Assembly: GCA_030618475.1 (NCBI GenBank)
Contig: JAUXDG010000045.1
Span: 1-13,977, forward strand
Direction of reading: 5' to 3'
Source of the DNA: Gammaproteobacteria bacterium
GTDB lineage: Bacteria; Pseudomonadota; Gammaproteobacteria; DSM-19610
DNA: 13,977 bases
Under the pieces are notes generated by a model, which did no database searches, had not been told where the DNA came from, and saw only the letters and a program-made list of their open reading frames with translations. A program made the position numbers and the translations under genes. Every line of letters begins with the position of its first letter. Position 1 is the first letter of the stretch. Of this stretch, positions 1 through 8,472 are shown in pieces.

Positions 1-23
1 AATTCGACCCTACAATCTTGCCG

Positions 24-80
24 CAAGGTGAATCGCCGTCAGGAGAGAGAGGGTGCCCTGGGGTACAAGGTGAATCGCCG
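24..80. repeat. Exact 15-bp direct repeat CAAGGTGAATCGCCG
   Basis: CAAGGTGAATCGCCG occurs at 24-38 and again at 66-80, a 42-bp period. The sequence between the copies is purine-rich (GAGAGAGAGGG). A degenerate relative of the surrounding sequence occurs in the divergent intergenic region near 10038-10067, so this looks like part of a dispersed non-coding repeat rather than a local accident. Confidence 0.6.
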
Positions 81-124
81 ATAGGCGAGAGAAGGTCCCT
101 TGGGGGAGAGGGTCCCCTGGGGGA
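51..124. repeat. Three copies of a GGTNCCCTGGGGNA-like block
   Basis: Near-copies lie at 51-65 (GGGTGCCCTGGGGTA), 93-107 (AGGTCCCTTGGGGGA) and 110-124 (GGGTCCCCTGGGGGA). Each contains a short palindromic CCCTGGGG core, and they are interleaved with the CAAGGTGAATCGCCG repeat. The function is unknown. The block resembles intergenic repeat debris rather than an operator. Confidence 0.5.
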
Positions 125-272
125 TCAGCGAGCAATGCGTTTTGTCTAAAATGATAGTATTACCCACTCAATCAGGGGAAGAACCTGCCATAGAAAAGGG
201 GATCTGCATAGACTAAGCTATGAGCCTGTCCGAGACGTTACCGGCGATATGACAGACCACCCGGAATCCACC

Positions 273-1148
273 ATGTCCCCCGACCAATACTGCCAGCGGA
301 AAGCGGCCAAAAGCGGCTCCAGCTTCTATTACAGCTTCCTGTTCCTGCCGGTGGAACAGCGGCGTGCCATCACCGCACTGTACGCCTTTTGCCGTGAGGT
401 CGATGATGTCGTCGACGAATGCAGTGATACGGGTGTTGCACACAGGAAACTGGACTGGTGGCAGAAAGAGGTCGAACAGTGCTTTGCAGGACAGCCCCGG
501 CACCCGGTCAGCCGGGCATTACAACAGCCCATACAGGCCTATAACCTGCCCGCCGAGTATTTTCAGGAAATCATCGACGGGATGAGAATGGACCTGCAAC
601 AGAACCGCTATGAAACCTTCAGCGAACTGGCCCTCTACTGCCATCGAGTGGCGGGAATTGTGGGTTTGTTGTCGGCTGAGATCTTCGGCTACCGGCACCG
701 CGATACGCTGAAGTATGCCGAAGAACTGGGCACCGCTTTCCAGCTCACCAATATTATAAGGGACGTACGCGAAGACGCTGAACGCGACCGTATCTACCTG
801 CCGCTGGATGAACTGCTGGAGTATCGCATCAATCCCCACGATCTGCTGAACGCCAGGGTCACAGACGGATTGCATGAGATGCTTGGTTTTCAGGCGCAAC
901 GTGCACGCCGCTATTATCAGCGCGCCATGTCACACCTGCCACCCGCAGACCGTTATGCGCAGCGCAGCGGTCTCATTATGGCCGAGATATACCGGACCCT
1001 GCTGGATGAGATGGAAGCAGATGAGTTCCGTGTGATGCAGCAGCGTTTAAGCCTTACGCCGCTGCGTAAATTATGGATCGCCTGGAGAACCGCACGTAAA
1101 GAACATCGCTGGCACCGTAAACAGCTGAAATATTCGGCCCGTGCCTGA
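273..1148 (+). CDS. hpnD: Presqualene diphosphate synthase HpnD
   Basis: This is a squalene/phytoene synthase superfamily enzyme. In the bacterial HpnCDE route, HpnD condenses two farnesyl diphosphates to presqualene diphosphate, the first step towards squalene and hopanoids. Numbered from an in-frame ATG at 249, both aspartate-rich substrate-Mg motifs are present: DDVVDE at about 52-57 and DVRED at about 172-176 within NIIRDVREDAERDRIYLP. The family segment GMRMD is at 111-115. I chose ATG 273 (291 aa) over ATG 249 because family members typically begin at MSPDQYC and GGAA lies just upstream of 273. The gene overlaps hpnE by 8 bp, suggesting translational coupling. Naming it HpnD rather than HpnC or phytoene synthase rests on the N-terminal sequence SGSSFYYSFLFLP and on the following hpnE. 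Confidence 0.93.
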   Translation: MSPDQYCQRKAAKSGSSFYYSFLFLPVEQRRAITALYAFCREVDDVVDECSDTGVAHRKLDWWQKEVEQCFAGQPRHPVSRALQQPIQAYNLPAEYFQEIIDGMRMDLQQNRYETFSELALYCHRVAGIVGLLSAEIFGYRHRDTLKYAEELGTAFQLTNIIRDVREDAERDRIYLPLDELLEYRINPHDLLNARVTDGLHEMLGFQAQRARRYYQRAMSHLPPADRYAQRSGLIMAEIYRTLLDEMEADEFRVMQQRLSLTPLRKLWIAWRTARKEHRWHRKQLKYSARA

Positions 1149-2457
1149 ACGACAGCCGGTTGTTATTGTCGGTGGCGGCTGGGCCGGGCTGGCAGCCGCC
1201 GTCGAACTTTGTGCCCATCAAATACCAGTCACGGTGCTCGAGTCAGCACGACAGTCAGGTGGCCGGGCACGCAGTATCCGCGTCAGCGATATGACCATTG
1301 ATAACGGCCAACACCTTTTCATCGGGGCGTACCGCTCGGTGTGGGGCCTGATGGACAGGATAGGGGTCGACCGTCAACGTGCATTTCTGCGCCAGCCCCT
1401 GACCCTCAGACTGATGAAGGGAAACAAAACCAGCCTGCATTTCAAGGTTCCACGCCTGCCCGCCCCGCTTCACCTGCTGAGCGCCATTTTGACCGCGCGC
1501 GGCTTATCCATGACCGATCGTATTCAGGCGCTGCGCTTCGGGCGAAGACTGCCAGAGCTGAGTATATCGGACCATGAGGACATCAGTGTACAGACACTGT
1601 TACGCAGCGAAGCACAAACACCTGCCCTTATCCGAAAATTATGGGGACCCTTGTGTATCGCCGCCCTCAACACACCGCTCGATGAAGCCTCCGCACGCAT
1701 CTTTCTGCGCACGCTGCGGGAGTCTTTTCTGGGTCTGCGCAGGCACTCCGACTTGCTCATTCCCAGGCTGACACTCGGTGAAGTACTGCCACTCCCCTGT
1801 GCCGATTATCTCCAACAGCGCGGGGGCAGGATTGAACTGGGGCAACGTGTTACCAGCCTGGAGATTGAAGATACGGGCATTCAGGCTGTTAAAATTCGCG
1901 AACGCCGAATAGAGGCCAGTCAGGTCATCCTGGCTGCTCCACACGTCATCAGTCGCCGGCTGATGTCCCGCCACCACCCGCTGCAAGCGCTTTGCGCCCA
2001 ACTGTCTGAACTCGGTAACGAACCCGTTATCACTCTGTACCTGCAGTATCCACCGCAGACATGCCTGCCCCAGCCGCTGGTTGGCCTCGAGGACACACTG
2101 GCTCAGTGGGTATTCGACCGCAGGGTATGCGGCCAACCCGGATTGATGGCCGTTGTCATAAGCGCCAGGGGCTGCCACGATCAGATGAAAACCGACCAGC
2201 TGACACAAAGAGTCGCAGCCGAGCTGGCGACCAGCTTTCCGGATTGGCCGGCCCACGAGCAGAGTCTGTTGATCCGTGAAAAACGGGCGACGTTCAGCAG
2301 CCGTGTCGGTATTGATCAAATCCGGCCAGCCAACAGAACACCGGTATCCGGTCTTTGGCTTGCCGGTGACTACACGGCCAATGGCTTACCGGCCACAGTG
2401 GAAGGTGCAGTTCGCAGCGGGATCGCATGTGCGCAGGCTATTCTGGGCAAGCTATAG
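1141..2457 (+). CDS. hpnE: Squalene-associated FAD-dependent enzyme HpnE (hydroxysqualene dehydroxylase)
   Basis: This 438-aa FAD-dependent amine-oxidase/desaturase-fold protein acts in the third step of HpnCDE squalene synthesis, reducing hydroxysqualene to squalene. The N-terminus shows the dinucleotide-binding motif VVIVGGGWAGLAAA (G11, G13, G16) followed by VLES at the end of the second strand. The C-terminus has the FAD-domain signature GLWLAGDYTANGLP at about 404-417, followed by a helix leading to the end. The start is GTG at 1141, inside the last codons of hpnD (stop 1146-1148), a typical coupled arrangement. The length is close to the family norm of about 420-450 aa. A carotenoid desaturase is less likely because of direct linkage to hpnD. 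Confidence 0.92.
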   Translation: MPERQPVVIVGGGWAGLAAAVELCAHQIPVTVLESARQSGGRARSIRVSDMTIDNGQHLFIGAYRSVWGLMDRIGVDRQRAFLRQPLTLRLMKGNKTSLHFKVPRLPAPLHLLSAILTARGLSMTDRIQALRFGRRLPELSISDHEDISVQTLLRSEAQTPALIRKLWGPLCIAALNTPLDEASARIFLRTLRESFLGLRRHSDLLIPRLTLGEVLPLPCADYLQQRGGRIELGQRVTSLEIEDTGIQAVKIRERRIEASQVILAAPHVISRRLMSRHHPLQALCAQLSELGNEPVITLYLQYPPQTCLPQPLVGLEDTLAQWVFDRRVCGQPGLMAVVISARGCHDQMKTDQLTQRVAAELATSFPDWPAHEQSLLIREKRATFSSRVGIDQIRPANRTPVSGLWLAGDYTANGLPATVEGAVRSGIACAQAILGKL

Positions 2458-2475
2458 CCATGCTAAACTTCGCTG

Positions 2476-3222
2476 ATGCAGATACCCGACGATTGGCAAC
2501 CCCGAAAAGATCTCCTCAATGAGCGCGTCATCCTGGTGACGGGCGCCGGCAACGGTATCGGCGCTGCCGTGGCGAAAAGTTATGCCCAGTACGGCGCAAC
2601 TGTCATTCTGCTCGATAAGGTCGTCCGAAACCTGGAACAGGTTTACGACACCATCGAGTCGGTGTCTGGTGTAAAGCCGGCGATCTATCCCATGAATCTC
2701 GAAGGCGCTTCGGAAAAGGACTACCTTGATCTGGCAGCCACCATAGAAAAGGAATTCGGGCGGCTGGACGGCCTGCTCCACAATGCAGCCATGCTGGGCG
2801 CGCTGATTCCGATCGCTCACTTCGAATCAGAGCTCTGGTACAAAATTCTACAGGTGAACCTGAACGCCCCCTTCCTGATGACCCGCAGCTGTCTGAAGCT
2901 TTTACAACAGAGCAATGATGCATCGGTCCTGTTCAGTTCTGACAGCGCGGGAAGACAGGGCAAGGCATACTGGGGGGCCTACGGTATCAGCAAGGCCGCC
3001 AGTGAAAACTTCATGCAGGTGCTGGCAGACGAAATCGAGGCCAATACATCCATCCGGGTGAACAGCTTCGATCCAGGACCGGTAGCCACTGCATTCAGGA
3101 GCCTCGCCTACCCCGGCGAAAACCCGGAACGGATTGCCAGACCGGAAGATGTCGTTGCTCCATACCTTTATTTAATGGGGCCGGACAGCAAGGGCGTCAC
3201 CGGTAAACAGTTCAATCTGTAA
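2476..3222 (+). CDS. YciK-like short-chain dehydrogenase/reductase
   Basis: This is a classical SDR oxidoreductase of 248 aa. Visible motifs are the NAD(P)-binding TGAGNGIG at 22-29, a variant of the structural NNAG motif (HNAA at 102-105), and the catalytic Y169-xxx-K173 in WGAYGISK. A serine cluster, SSDS at 154-157, supplies the active-site Ser. The C-terminal DPGPVAT is also typical. The RQGKAYWGAY region resembles the YciK group, whose substrate is not firmly known. The gene starts 18 bp after hpnE in the same direction, so co-transcription is plausible, but no hopanoid role is established for YciK-type enzymes. I see no strong Shine-Dalgarno sequence, so translation may depend on upstream ribosomes. 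Confidence 0.85.
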   Translation: MQIPDDWQPRKDLLNERVILVTGAGNGIGAAVAKSYAQYGATVILLDKVVRNLEQVYDTIESVSGVKPAIYPMNLEGASEKDYLDLAATIEKEFGRLDGLLHNAAMLGALIPIAHFESELWYKILQVNLNAPFLMTRSCLKLLQQSNDASVLFSSDSAGRQGKAYWGAYGISKAASENFMQVLADEIEANTSIRVNSFDPGPVATAFRSLAYPGENPERIARPEDVVAPYLYLMGPDSKGVTGKQFNL

Positions 3223-3311
3223 CAGCGCTATCCCGTACAGCGGTGCACCTGTCTAATGTACTCATTAGTAAGTTCCAAACTGTCCCGCCCCCGATCGAAC
3301 AGCTTCAAATT

Positions 3312-3367
3312 TAGCCACGGAAATCACAGAAATAAACGATAATATTTTTCCGTGCCTTCCGTGGCTA
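3312..3367. repeat. 11-bp inverted repeat TAGCCACGGAA...TTCCGTGGCTA
   Basis: TAGCCACGGAA at 3312-3322 is exactly complementary to TTCCGTGGCTA at 3357-3367, with a 34-bp AT-rich spacer. On the minus strand the right arm reads TAGCCACGGAAGGCACGGAAAAA, showing a CACGGAA unit repeated. The left arm shows a weaker second unit, CACAGAA. It lies between two convergent genes (3222 and 3418), so it could fold as a shared terminator, but the long loop and lack of a T-run right after the stem argue for a small intergenic repeat element. Confidence 0.6.
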
Positions 3368-3417
3368 TTTACATAAAATAAGCCCTGTTTTCAGCCTGAG
3401 ATGCTCCAGGTTTCTCC

Positions 3418-4455
3418 CTAATCCATCAGGTCAACATGAATCCCCTGTGCCTCCAGTTCGGCGACGCGTGCCCGGAGATAGCGCTGAAAACTCGGTTGCG
3501 TCTTGAACGCACCGGAAAGCACATAATCCATGGAACCCTGGGTATGAAATGCCTTGAGGTAGGCTTCCCTGCGGAATACCTCCTGGCCTGATTCATCAAA
3601 CAACACCATGCTCGGCGCATACTGGATACTCAGTTGTTTCGACCATTCAGCCGCCGTGCTATCCACCCCGCCGGGTGTCTGCAGCGGCGTCTTTGACCAC
3701 ATGTCCAGCAACACCACATCAAAGCGCTTTAACAAATCTGCACTTTCCTTGCGCTTGAGAATGTCCAGGTGCAACTCATCGCAGGGTGCGCAGTCCTTTT
3801 GCTCGAACAAAACCAGCAGAGGTTTTCCGCTGCCGCGTTCCGCTAAACGGTATGGCGCCTGCAGATAGCTTGCATCCGTATGCAGTTTTCCTGTCGAAGC
3901 GGGTGGTGAAACCCGGGCCCAGTAATCGCGAAAGCTAACCTCTTTTTCCTTGTGCTGGCCGACATAATCCACCACGGTACCGAACTTATGTGGCGGGTAA
4001 TAACCATTCAGGCGCATGATCACCTTACCCTGTTCATCCAGAAACAGCAGGGTCGGGGTAAACATGACTTTCAGATCCGTCGCAAACTGTTTCTCGGTGG
4101 TGGGCTCGCCCTTGAAATCGATGACTTCCCGGTCTCCCCACATATTGACGGCAATAACATCCAGGCTGTTGCGGGTCTTATCGACGATAGCTTGTTGACT
4201 GAAGTTGATTTCCAGCAGCTTTTTACAATAGGGGCAGCCATCCTGGTAGAAATACAGCACAAGCCGTTTGCCCTGTTCGCCGGCTTCTTTAATATCCTCG
4301 CGTATATCCAGGAAAGACTGCCTGAACCAGGCCGGCTGTTCATGGTACCCGGGATTCACCATGCCTTCCTCCAGGCTGTCACCCTGGTCAGCCGGCCCTG
4401 CGCCAAACGCAGGCTGAACTATTAACAACAAAACGCTCAGAATTCGCGACATCAT
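3418..4455 (-). CDS. Exported protein with two thioredoxin-like domains
   Basis: From the chosen ATG at 4455 the protein has 345 aa. A signal peptide is visible (MMSRILSVLLLIVQPAFGAG; likely cleavage near residue 19), placing it in the periplasm or membrane-anchored. Domain 1 (about 60-170) contains the redox motif CPYC at 74-77 and the cis-proline TPT at 133-135. Domain 2 (about 205-320) contains CAPC at 222-225 and a cis-proline in YAPS at 279-282. Both domains keep the MW/DMW strand after the active site, so they look like an ancient duplication. The likely role is thiol-disulfide exchange on exported proteins, possibly including reduction of apocytochrome CXXCH sites. That link is inference, because the gene stands alone. 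The frame stays open upstream to 4560, but the signal peptide favours 4455 or 4452. Confidence 0.85.
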   Translation of the reverse strand: MMSRILSVLLLIVQPAFGAGPADQGDSLEEGMVNPGYHEQPAWFRQSFLDIREDIKEAGEQGKRLVLYFYQDGCPYCKKLLEINFSQQAIVDKTRNSLDVIAVNMWGDREVIDFKGEPTTEKQFATDLKVMFTPTLLFLDEQGKVIMRLNGYYPPHKFGTVVDYVGQHKEKEVSFRDYWARVSPPASTGKLHTDASYLQAPYRLAERGSGKPLLVLFEQKDCAPCDELHLDILKRKESADLLKRFDVVLLDMWSKTPLQTPGGVDSTAAEWSKQLSIQYAPSMVLFDESGQEVFRREAYLKAFHTQGSMDYVLSGAFKTQPSFQRYLRARVAELEAQGIHVDLMD

Positions 4456-4560
4456 TCCCGTGCCCCGACAGAATTGTCCGATAACAGAGTATCGCATGGT
4501 GTCCAGTCTGTGATAACAGTGCAAGGGTAAAGGCGGAAATCCGGCGCCTGCCGGCGGCAA

Positions 4561-4720
4561 GCAGGCGGCAAGTAGTTCGTCATTATTCTGACGTTTTTAT
4601 GGCGCCCTGACAAAAGACGGCCTGCATCTCATTGATTTATTGTCACTTCGAAAGTATCGCTATTAATGGCACAAATTTCGCAACGTGCTTTACATGCCAG
4701 CGACTGACCCGGAAACCGCC
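4561..4720 (+). promoter_or_regulatory. Divergent upstream region of the thioredoxin and GGDEF genes; weak promoter candidate
   Basis: Two divergent genes share this spacer. On the plus strand TTGTCA (4640-4645) is followed 15 bp later by TATTAA (4661-4666). TTGATT (4632-4637) with TATCGC (4655-4660) at 17 bp is the alternative. Neither is a strong consensus match, so this is only a candidate promoter for the diguanylate cyclase. Confidence 0.25.
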
Positions 4721-5638
4721 ATGAATAAACCATTGCACCATATCGCGGAACTATTAAGTGCACCCAAGCCGTCGGGTGACCGTTCTGTATTGCGCGAACT
4801 GACGGCAGACAAGGCTGTGGAAATTACCCAGAGCTTACAGACCAGCCTGGATCCCAGCCGTCTGGTTGAAATGTTCAGCATGGAAGTTGGCACTCTGATC
4901 GTTCATCAGGGCGTTCGTTACCTCAATGACGATCTTGATCTGGACCTCGAAATGGGTCGCCAGGCACAGCACAGCTGTTCCTATAAGCTGAAACTTGGTG
5001 ATGAACCACTGGGCCAGCTGACTTTCCGACGCAAGCAGAAGTTTAGCAACGCTGAAATCGAAGCCCTGGAGAGACTTCTGTGCAGTCTGCTGTATCCGCT
5101 GCGCAATGCCTTGCTTTACCAGGACGCGCTACAGCTGGCGCAGAAAGACCCGCTGACAGGTATCTGTAATCGCGCTGCACTGGATGAAATGATGCAGCGC
5201 GAACTCAGCCATGCACATCGACAAGGCTCAAGCTGTGCGCTGATTATTCTCGATATCGATCATTTCAAGGCCGTCAATGACAAGTACGGACATATCGTTG
5301 GTGACTGCGCATTGAAGGTTGTCGCTAACATGATGGCCAAATGTAAACGCGATGGTGACCTCCTGTTCCGCTATGGTGGTGAGGAGTTTGTTGTATTGAT
5401 GCGCGATACCGAAATGGAGGGCGCGGGTCTGCTCGCCGAACGCATACGCAGCTACATCGAGACCCATCCCTGTAGCTGCTCAGGTGCTGATCTGAATATC
5501 CGGGTCAGCATCGGGGTGAGTGTTTTACAGAAGAACGACAGTCCGGTATCCCTGTTTACCCGTGCCGACCAGGCCTTGTACAGCGCCAAGAGACACGGCC
5601 GCAATCAGGTATGCATGGCCGGAGCCACAGGACAATAG
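4721..5638 (+). CDS. GGDEF diguanylate cyclase with N-terminal GAF-like region
   Basis: The protein has 305 aa from the ATG at 4721. GGAAA lies just upstream of this start; an in-frame GTG at 4685 would add 12 residues. The C-terminal half is a full GGDEF domain: DPLTGICNR entry motif, DIDHFKAVND metal-binding segment, and RYGGEEF with the active-site GGEEF at about 219-223. The c-di-GMP product-inhibition site RxxD is intact as RDGD at about 210-213. The N-terminal 130 residues contain no membrane segment and show a pattern (LQTSLDPSRLVEMFSMEV, later GQLTFRRK) that suggests a degenerate GAF-type sensor. The protein is therefore a soluble c-di-GMP synthase, feedback-inhibited by its product. 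No ligand for the sensor can be inferred, and no EAL domain is present. Confidence 0.92.
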   Translation: MNKPLHHIAELLSAPKPSGDRSVLRELTADKAVEITQSLQTSLDPSRLVEMFSMEVGTLIVHQGVRYLNDDLDLDLEMGRQAQHSCSYKLKLGDEPLGQLTFRRKQKFSNAEIEALERLLCSLLYPLRNALLYQDALQLAQKDPLTGICNRAALDEMMQRELSHAHRQGSSCALIILDIDHFKAVNDKYGHIVGDCALKVVANMMAKCKRDGDLLFRYGGEEFVVLMRDTEMEGAGLLAERIRSYIETHPCSCSGADLNIRVSIGVSVLQKNDSPVSLFTRADQALYSAKRHGRNQVCMAGATGQ

Positions 5639-5665
5639 ATCCAGACGCCCGCTTGTGCGGACGCT

Positions 5666-6280
5666 CTACATCCCGTTCTTGAATTTTCTCAAGTCGGTCG
5701 CGCCACTGGCGCGAACCTGCACCAGCGCCTGGGCATACTCTTTGAGGATATTCAGGGCATAGACGATCCGTTCCCTGAAATAGCCATCGGCTTGCGGATT
5801 ATTCTGTTGCGGATCTTCATTCAGAACAGTTTCGACGTTTCGCACAATAATCTGCTCCGGGATATAACAGATACGGTTGTTTTTGTAACTGCTCATACGC
5901 AGCTCAGCGACCGGATAGGCGCCACCGTCGCCAGAAGAAACGGTAACAATCAGCGCCGGTTTATGGGCCAGTTCACCCTTGCCCCACATCAGGAAAAAAT
6001 TCTTCAAGCCCGAAGGCACCTGGCCATGCCATTCCGGGGAGATCACCACGAATCCGTCACTGGAGGCCAGCTCGCTGGAGATGGGGTCAAGCTTCTGTTT
6101 CCAGTCCGGGTTGTCTTCCCAGATGCTTTCATCCCACAGAGGCAGCGGATTTTCCGCCAGCTTGAATAACCAGGTTTCATCGCAAATTTTCTGGCCTTCG
6201 AGTGTCTGCTGGATAAAACGCGCAACTTTTTCGCTTTGTGATGCTTTACGGTGGCTACCGCTGATGATGCTGATCTTCAT
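5666..6280 (-). CDS. NADPH-dependent FMN reductase-family flavoprotein
   Basis: This 204-aa flavodoxin-like protein begins MKISIISGSHRKASQSEKVA. SGSxRxxSxS is the FMN-phosphate loop of the FMN_red family. A second signature, SPEWHGQVPSGLKNFF at about 80-95, matches the family's PEY/PEW-xG-xxPxxLKN active-site segment, and VTVSSGDGGAYP binds the isoalloxazine region. Members reduce free flavin, quinones, azo compounds or metals such as chromate using NAD(P)H; the true substrate cannot be read from sequence. A Shine-Dalgarno-like AGGACGG precedes the ATG by about 5 bases. The gene converges on the diguanylate cyclase with only 27 bp between the stops, and is separate from the ankyrin gene upstream (161-bp gap). 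Confidence 0.88.
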   Translation of the reverse strand: MKISIISGSHRKASQSEKVARFIQQTLEGQKICDETWLFKLAENPLPLWDESIWEDNPDWKQKLDPISSELASSDGFVVISPEWHGQVPSGLKNFFLMWGKGELAHKPALIVTVSSGDGGAYPVAELRMSSYKNNRICYIPEQIIVRNVETVLNEDPQQNNPQADGYFRERIVYALNILKEYAQALVQVRASGATDLRKFKNGM

Positions 6281-6441
6281 TCATACCGTCCTGAGTTATT
6301 ATTACTAAGGCGTGTGTAAGTTAGAAAATGGTTGCTGGTTTCGTGTACCCGCTTAGCTGCAGGTGTTCAAAATTCGCGGAATTGTAACAGATTTTCAGTG
6401 AATGAAACTTACTAAGGGGATGGGTGAAGCTGGAGAATTTT

Positions 6442-8472
6442 TTAAAATCCTTTTAACAGCCAGAACCCGGAATCATCCTGTTCTGCCAGGAGTGTTGCGA
6501 TCGCCTCATGACCTGCCTCTGTGGCCAATGTTTCGGCTTGCTCCCTCTTGCGATTTCGCAAACTAGCGTCCGCCCGGCTTGCCAGCAATTGTTCAACAAT
6601 ATCTTTGCGTCCCCACTGTGCCGCAAGCATCAACGCGGTATTACCTTCACGGTTTTTTACGTCTATTTTCACACCCTTTTTCAACAAATGAATCATGACC
6701 ACGCGCCTCCCGCCAATAGCTGCGAGCATCAACGGGGTGTTACCGCTGCGAGTGACCACATCGCCATCCGCTCCGTATTTGAGCAGACTACTGACAATCG
6801 CTTCATGGCCGTGGACAGCCGCACGATGCAGGGCTGTAAATCCATCTTTATCTGGCTTATTTGCCGCCGCCTTTGACACAAGCAGTAAATTTACCAGGCC
6901 CGCATGGCCCTGATCGGCTGCATACCATAGTGCCGAACGACCATGCTTATCAAGACAATCAAGACAGGCCTCACTGCCGAGCAGGTTGTCGACCGTAGCA
7001 AGGTCATTGTTACGGGCTGCCCATATTAACGCATTCTGGCTTTCAGCTTTTTTCGAGCCTATATCTGAGCCTCGTTTAAGCAACATATTAATGACACCGG
7101 AATGCCCTTGTTTGATCGCGGCATCGAGGGCGGTCATGCCTGTTTCACTGCGCGCACTGACTTCCGCACCTGCAAGCAATAACTGGTATACCACAGGTTC
7201 ATGTCCCGACGAAGCTGCAAGCATAAGGGGCGTCTTCCCGCCATGGTCAGCCGTATTCACCTTGGCACCAGCAGCAATCAAACCCTGAACGATTTCTTCA
7301 TAACCACGCCAGGCCGCACGACTCAGCGCAGTATGGCGTTCGCTGTCACGAACATTGACATCGACTTTCTGCGCCAACAAGGCCTTTACAACATCTTTTT
7401 GCTCACGCCAGGCGGCTTCAACCAGCACTGGCATCCCCTGAGTCTGCTTTCCCGCTCTCAGTTTAAGGCGCGCGTCAAGATCAACTTTATCAGGCTTGGA
7501 GCCCGAATGTGCAACTGCACCGCGATTGACAAGCATATGCTCGACCTTTGTATGTCCTCCGCTACTGGCATAATTCAGCGCTGTCCATCCTTTATTGTTT
7601 TTTAGATTCAGCTTTGCGCGATTGGAGAGCAGTATCCTTGTGGCAATCAAATCACCCGAGCGTGCCGCCATCATCAGCGGTGTATTGCCGTTCGCATCGG
7701 CATAATTCACGCCCGCATTCGCGCTCACCAGCAATCCAAGGATATCCGAGTGCCCGCAGTTAGCCGCTTTTAGCAAGGCGGTATCGCCATAGTTGTCCTT
7801 AAGGTTACTGTCAGCGTGCTCCTGCAACAGCACGCGAACCAGATCCGTGTGCCCCTGCTCAGAAGCCTTGATAAGCGCCGTGGCACCGTAGTCATCCTGC
7901 GCATCGACTGAAACACCATTTTCCAGTAGCGCCCTGGCCAGTTCTAAATCCCCTTTTATGGCTGCCCGATGCAACCTGTCCTGTAGTGAGATTTCTTCAC
8001 TTGCATTATCTGCGAGGGTCTTGTCGTTTTTCCTGTCCTGTTTACCCGTCAACTTGGCCTGAGCCATCGAATGTCCCTGCTGGCCTGCTTTTTCATACCA
8101 GTTCCGCGCCTGGCCCGTATTCTTGTCAACACCCCATCCGTGTTCATATAAAACACCCAGGTTGTACTGGGCTTTGGCGTGCCCCTGCTGTGCTGCCTTC
8201 AGGTACCAATGAGCTGCCCTGCTGTGATCCTTGGCTACGCCCTGACCGGCGCGGCACATCGCAGCCAGCTGGTACTGCGCATCCTTGTGCCCCTGGGAAG
8301 CAAGCTCCTCCAGCAGCTTAGCCGCCCGCTTGAAATCCTTGTTGCGTATGGCGTAGCGCGCATCATCATAACTGCCGGCGTGAGTCAAGATCGGGGAAAT
8401 GCACAGCAGACACAAAAAAGCGGCTATAAAAAGGCGCGTCGCCGCATCCGAATAGTGACTACGCCGAGCCAT
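6442..8472 (-). CDS. Exported Sel1-repeat plus ankyrin-repeat protein
   Basis: The protein has 676 aa from the ATG at 8472, which has GAGGTGG about 9 bases upstream. A hydrophobic segment at about 13-32 (RLFIAAFLCLLCISPILTHA) looks like a signal peptide or anchor, placing the rest in the periplasm. About 45-142 holds three Sel1-type repeats (GHKDAQYQLAAMCRAGQGV and similar). From about 160 to the end there are roughly 15 ankyrin repeats of about 33 residues with GxTALxxAxxxGHxxxVxxLL patterns. A diverged insert of about 25-30 residues separates repeats 5 and 6, and the last repeat is incomplete. Both modules are protein-protein interaction solenoids with no enzymatic motif. The start overlaps the end of the flavoprotein gene by 14 bp, so the two are translationally coupled. 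Its role may be assembly or scaffolding of the neighbouring electron-transfer proteins; this is inference. Confidence 0.9.
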   Translation of the reverse strand: MARRSHYSDAATRLFIAAFLCLLCISPILTHAGSYDDARYAIRNKDFKRAAKLLEELASQGHKDAQYQLAAMCRAGQGVAKDHSRAAHWYLKAAQQGHAKAQYNLGVLYEHGWGVDKNTGQARNWYEKAGQQGHSMAQAKLTGKQDRKNDKTLADNASEEISLQDRLHRAAIKGDLELARALLENGVSVDAQDDYGATALIKASEQGHTDLVRVLLQEHADSNLKDNYGDTALLKAANCGHSDILGLLVSANAGVNYADANGNTPLMMAARSGDLIATRILLSNRAKLNLKNNKGWTALNYASSGGHTKVEHMLVNRGAVAHSGSKPDKVDLDARLKLRAGKQTQGMPVLVEAAWREQKDVVKALLAQKVDVNVRDSERHTALSRAAWRGYEEIVQGLIAAGAKVNTADHGGKTPLMLAASSGHEPVVYQLLLAGAEVSARSETGMTALDAAIKQGHSGVINMLLKRGSDIGSKKAESQNALIWAARNNDLATVDNLLGSEACLDCLDKHGRSALWYAADQGHAGLVNLLLVSKAAANKPDKDGFTALHRAAVHGHEAIVSSLLKYGADGDVVTRSGNTPLMLAAIGGRRVVMIHLLKKGVKIDVKNREGNTALMLAAQWGRKDIVEQLLASRADASLRNRKREQAETLATEAGHEAIATLLAEQDDSGFWLLKGF

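Larger units (their letters stand above)
1..248. other. Non-coding region upstream of hpnD, with short repeats
   Basis: I see no convincing gene here. The first 125 bases are repetitive (see the two repeat entries). The remainder, about 125-248, is plain sequence leading into hpnD. I could not find a clear sigma-70 promoter: TTGTCT near 145 has no well-spaced -10 partner. The start of the operon, and any hpnC gene that often precedes hpnD in hopanoid clusters, would have to lie to the left of the window or elsewhere. Confidence 0.5.

Noticed and set aside
5639..5665. Terminator hairpin CCGCTTGTGCGG between convergent genes
   Set aside because: The stem is only 4 bp and no T-run follows on either strand.
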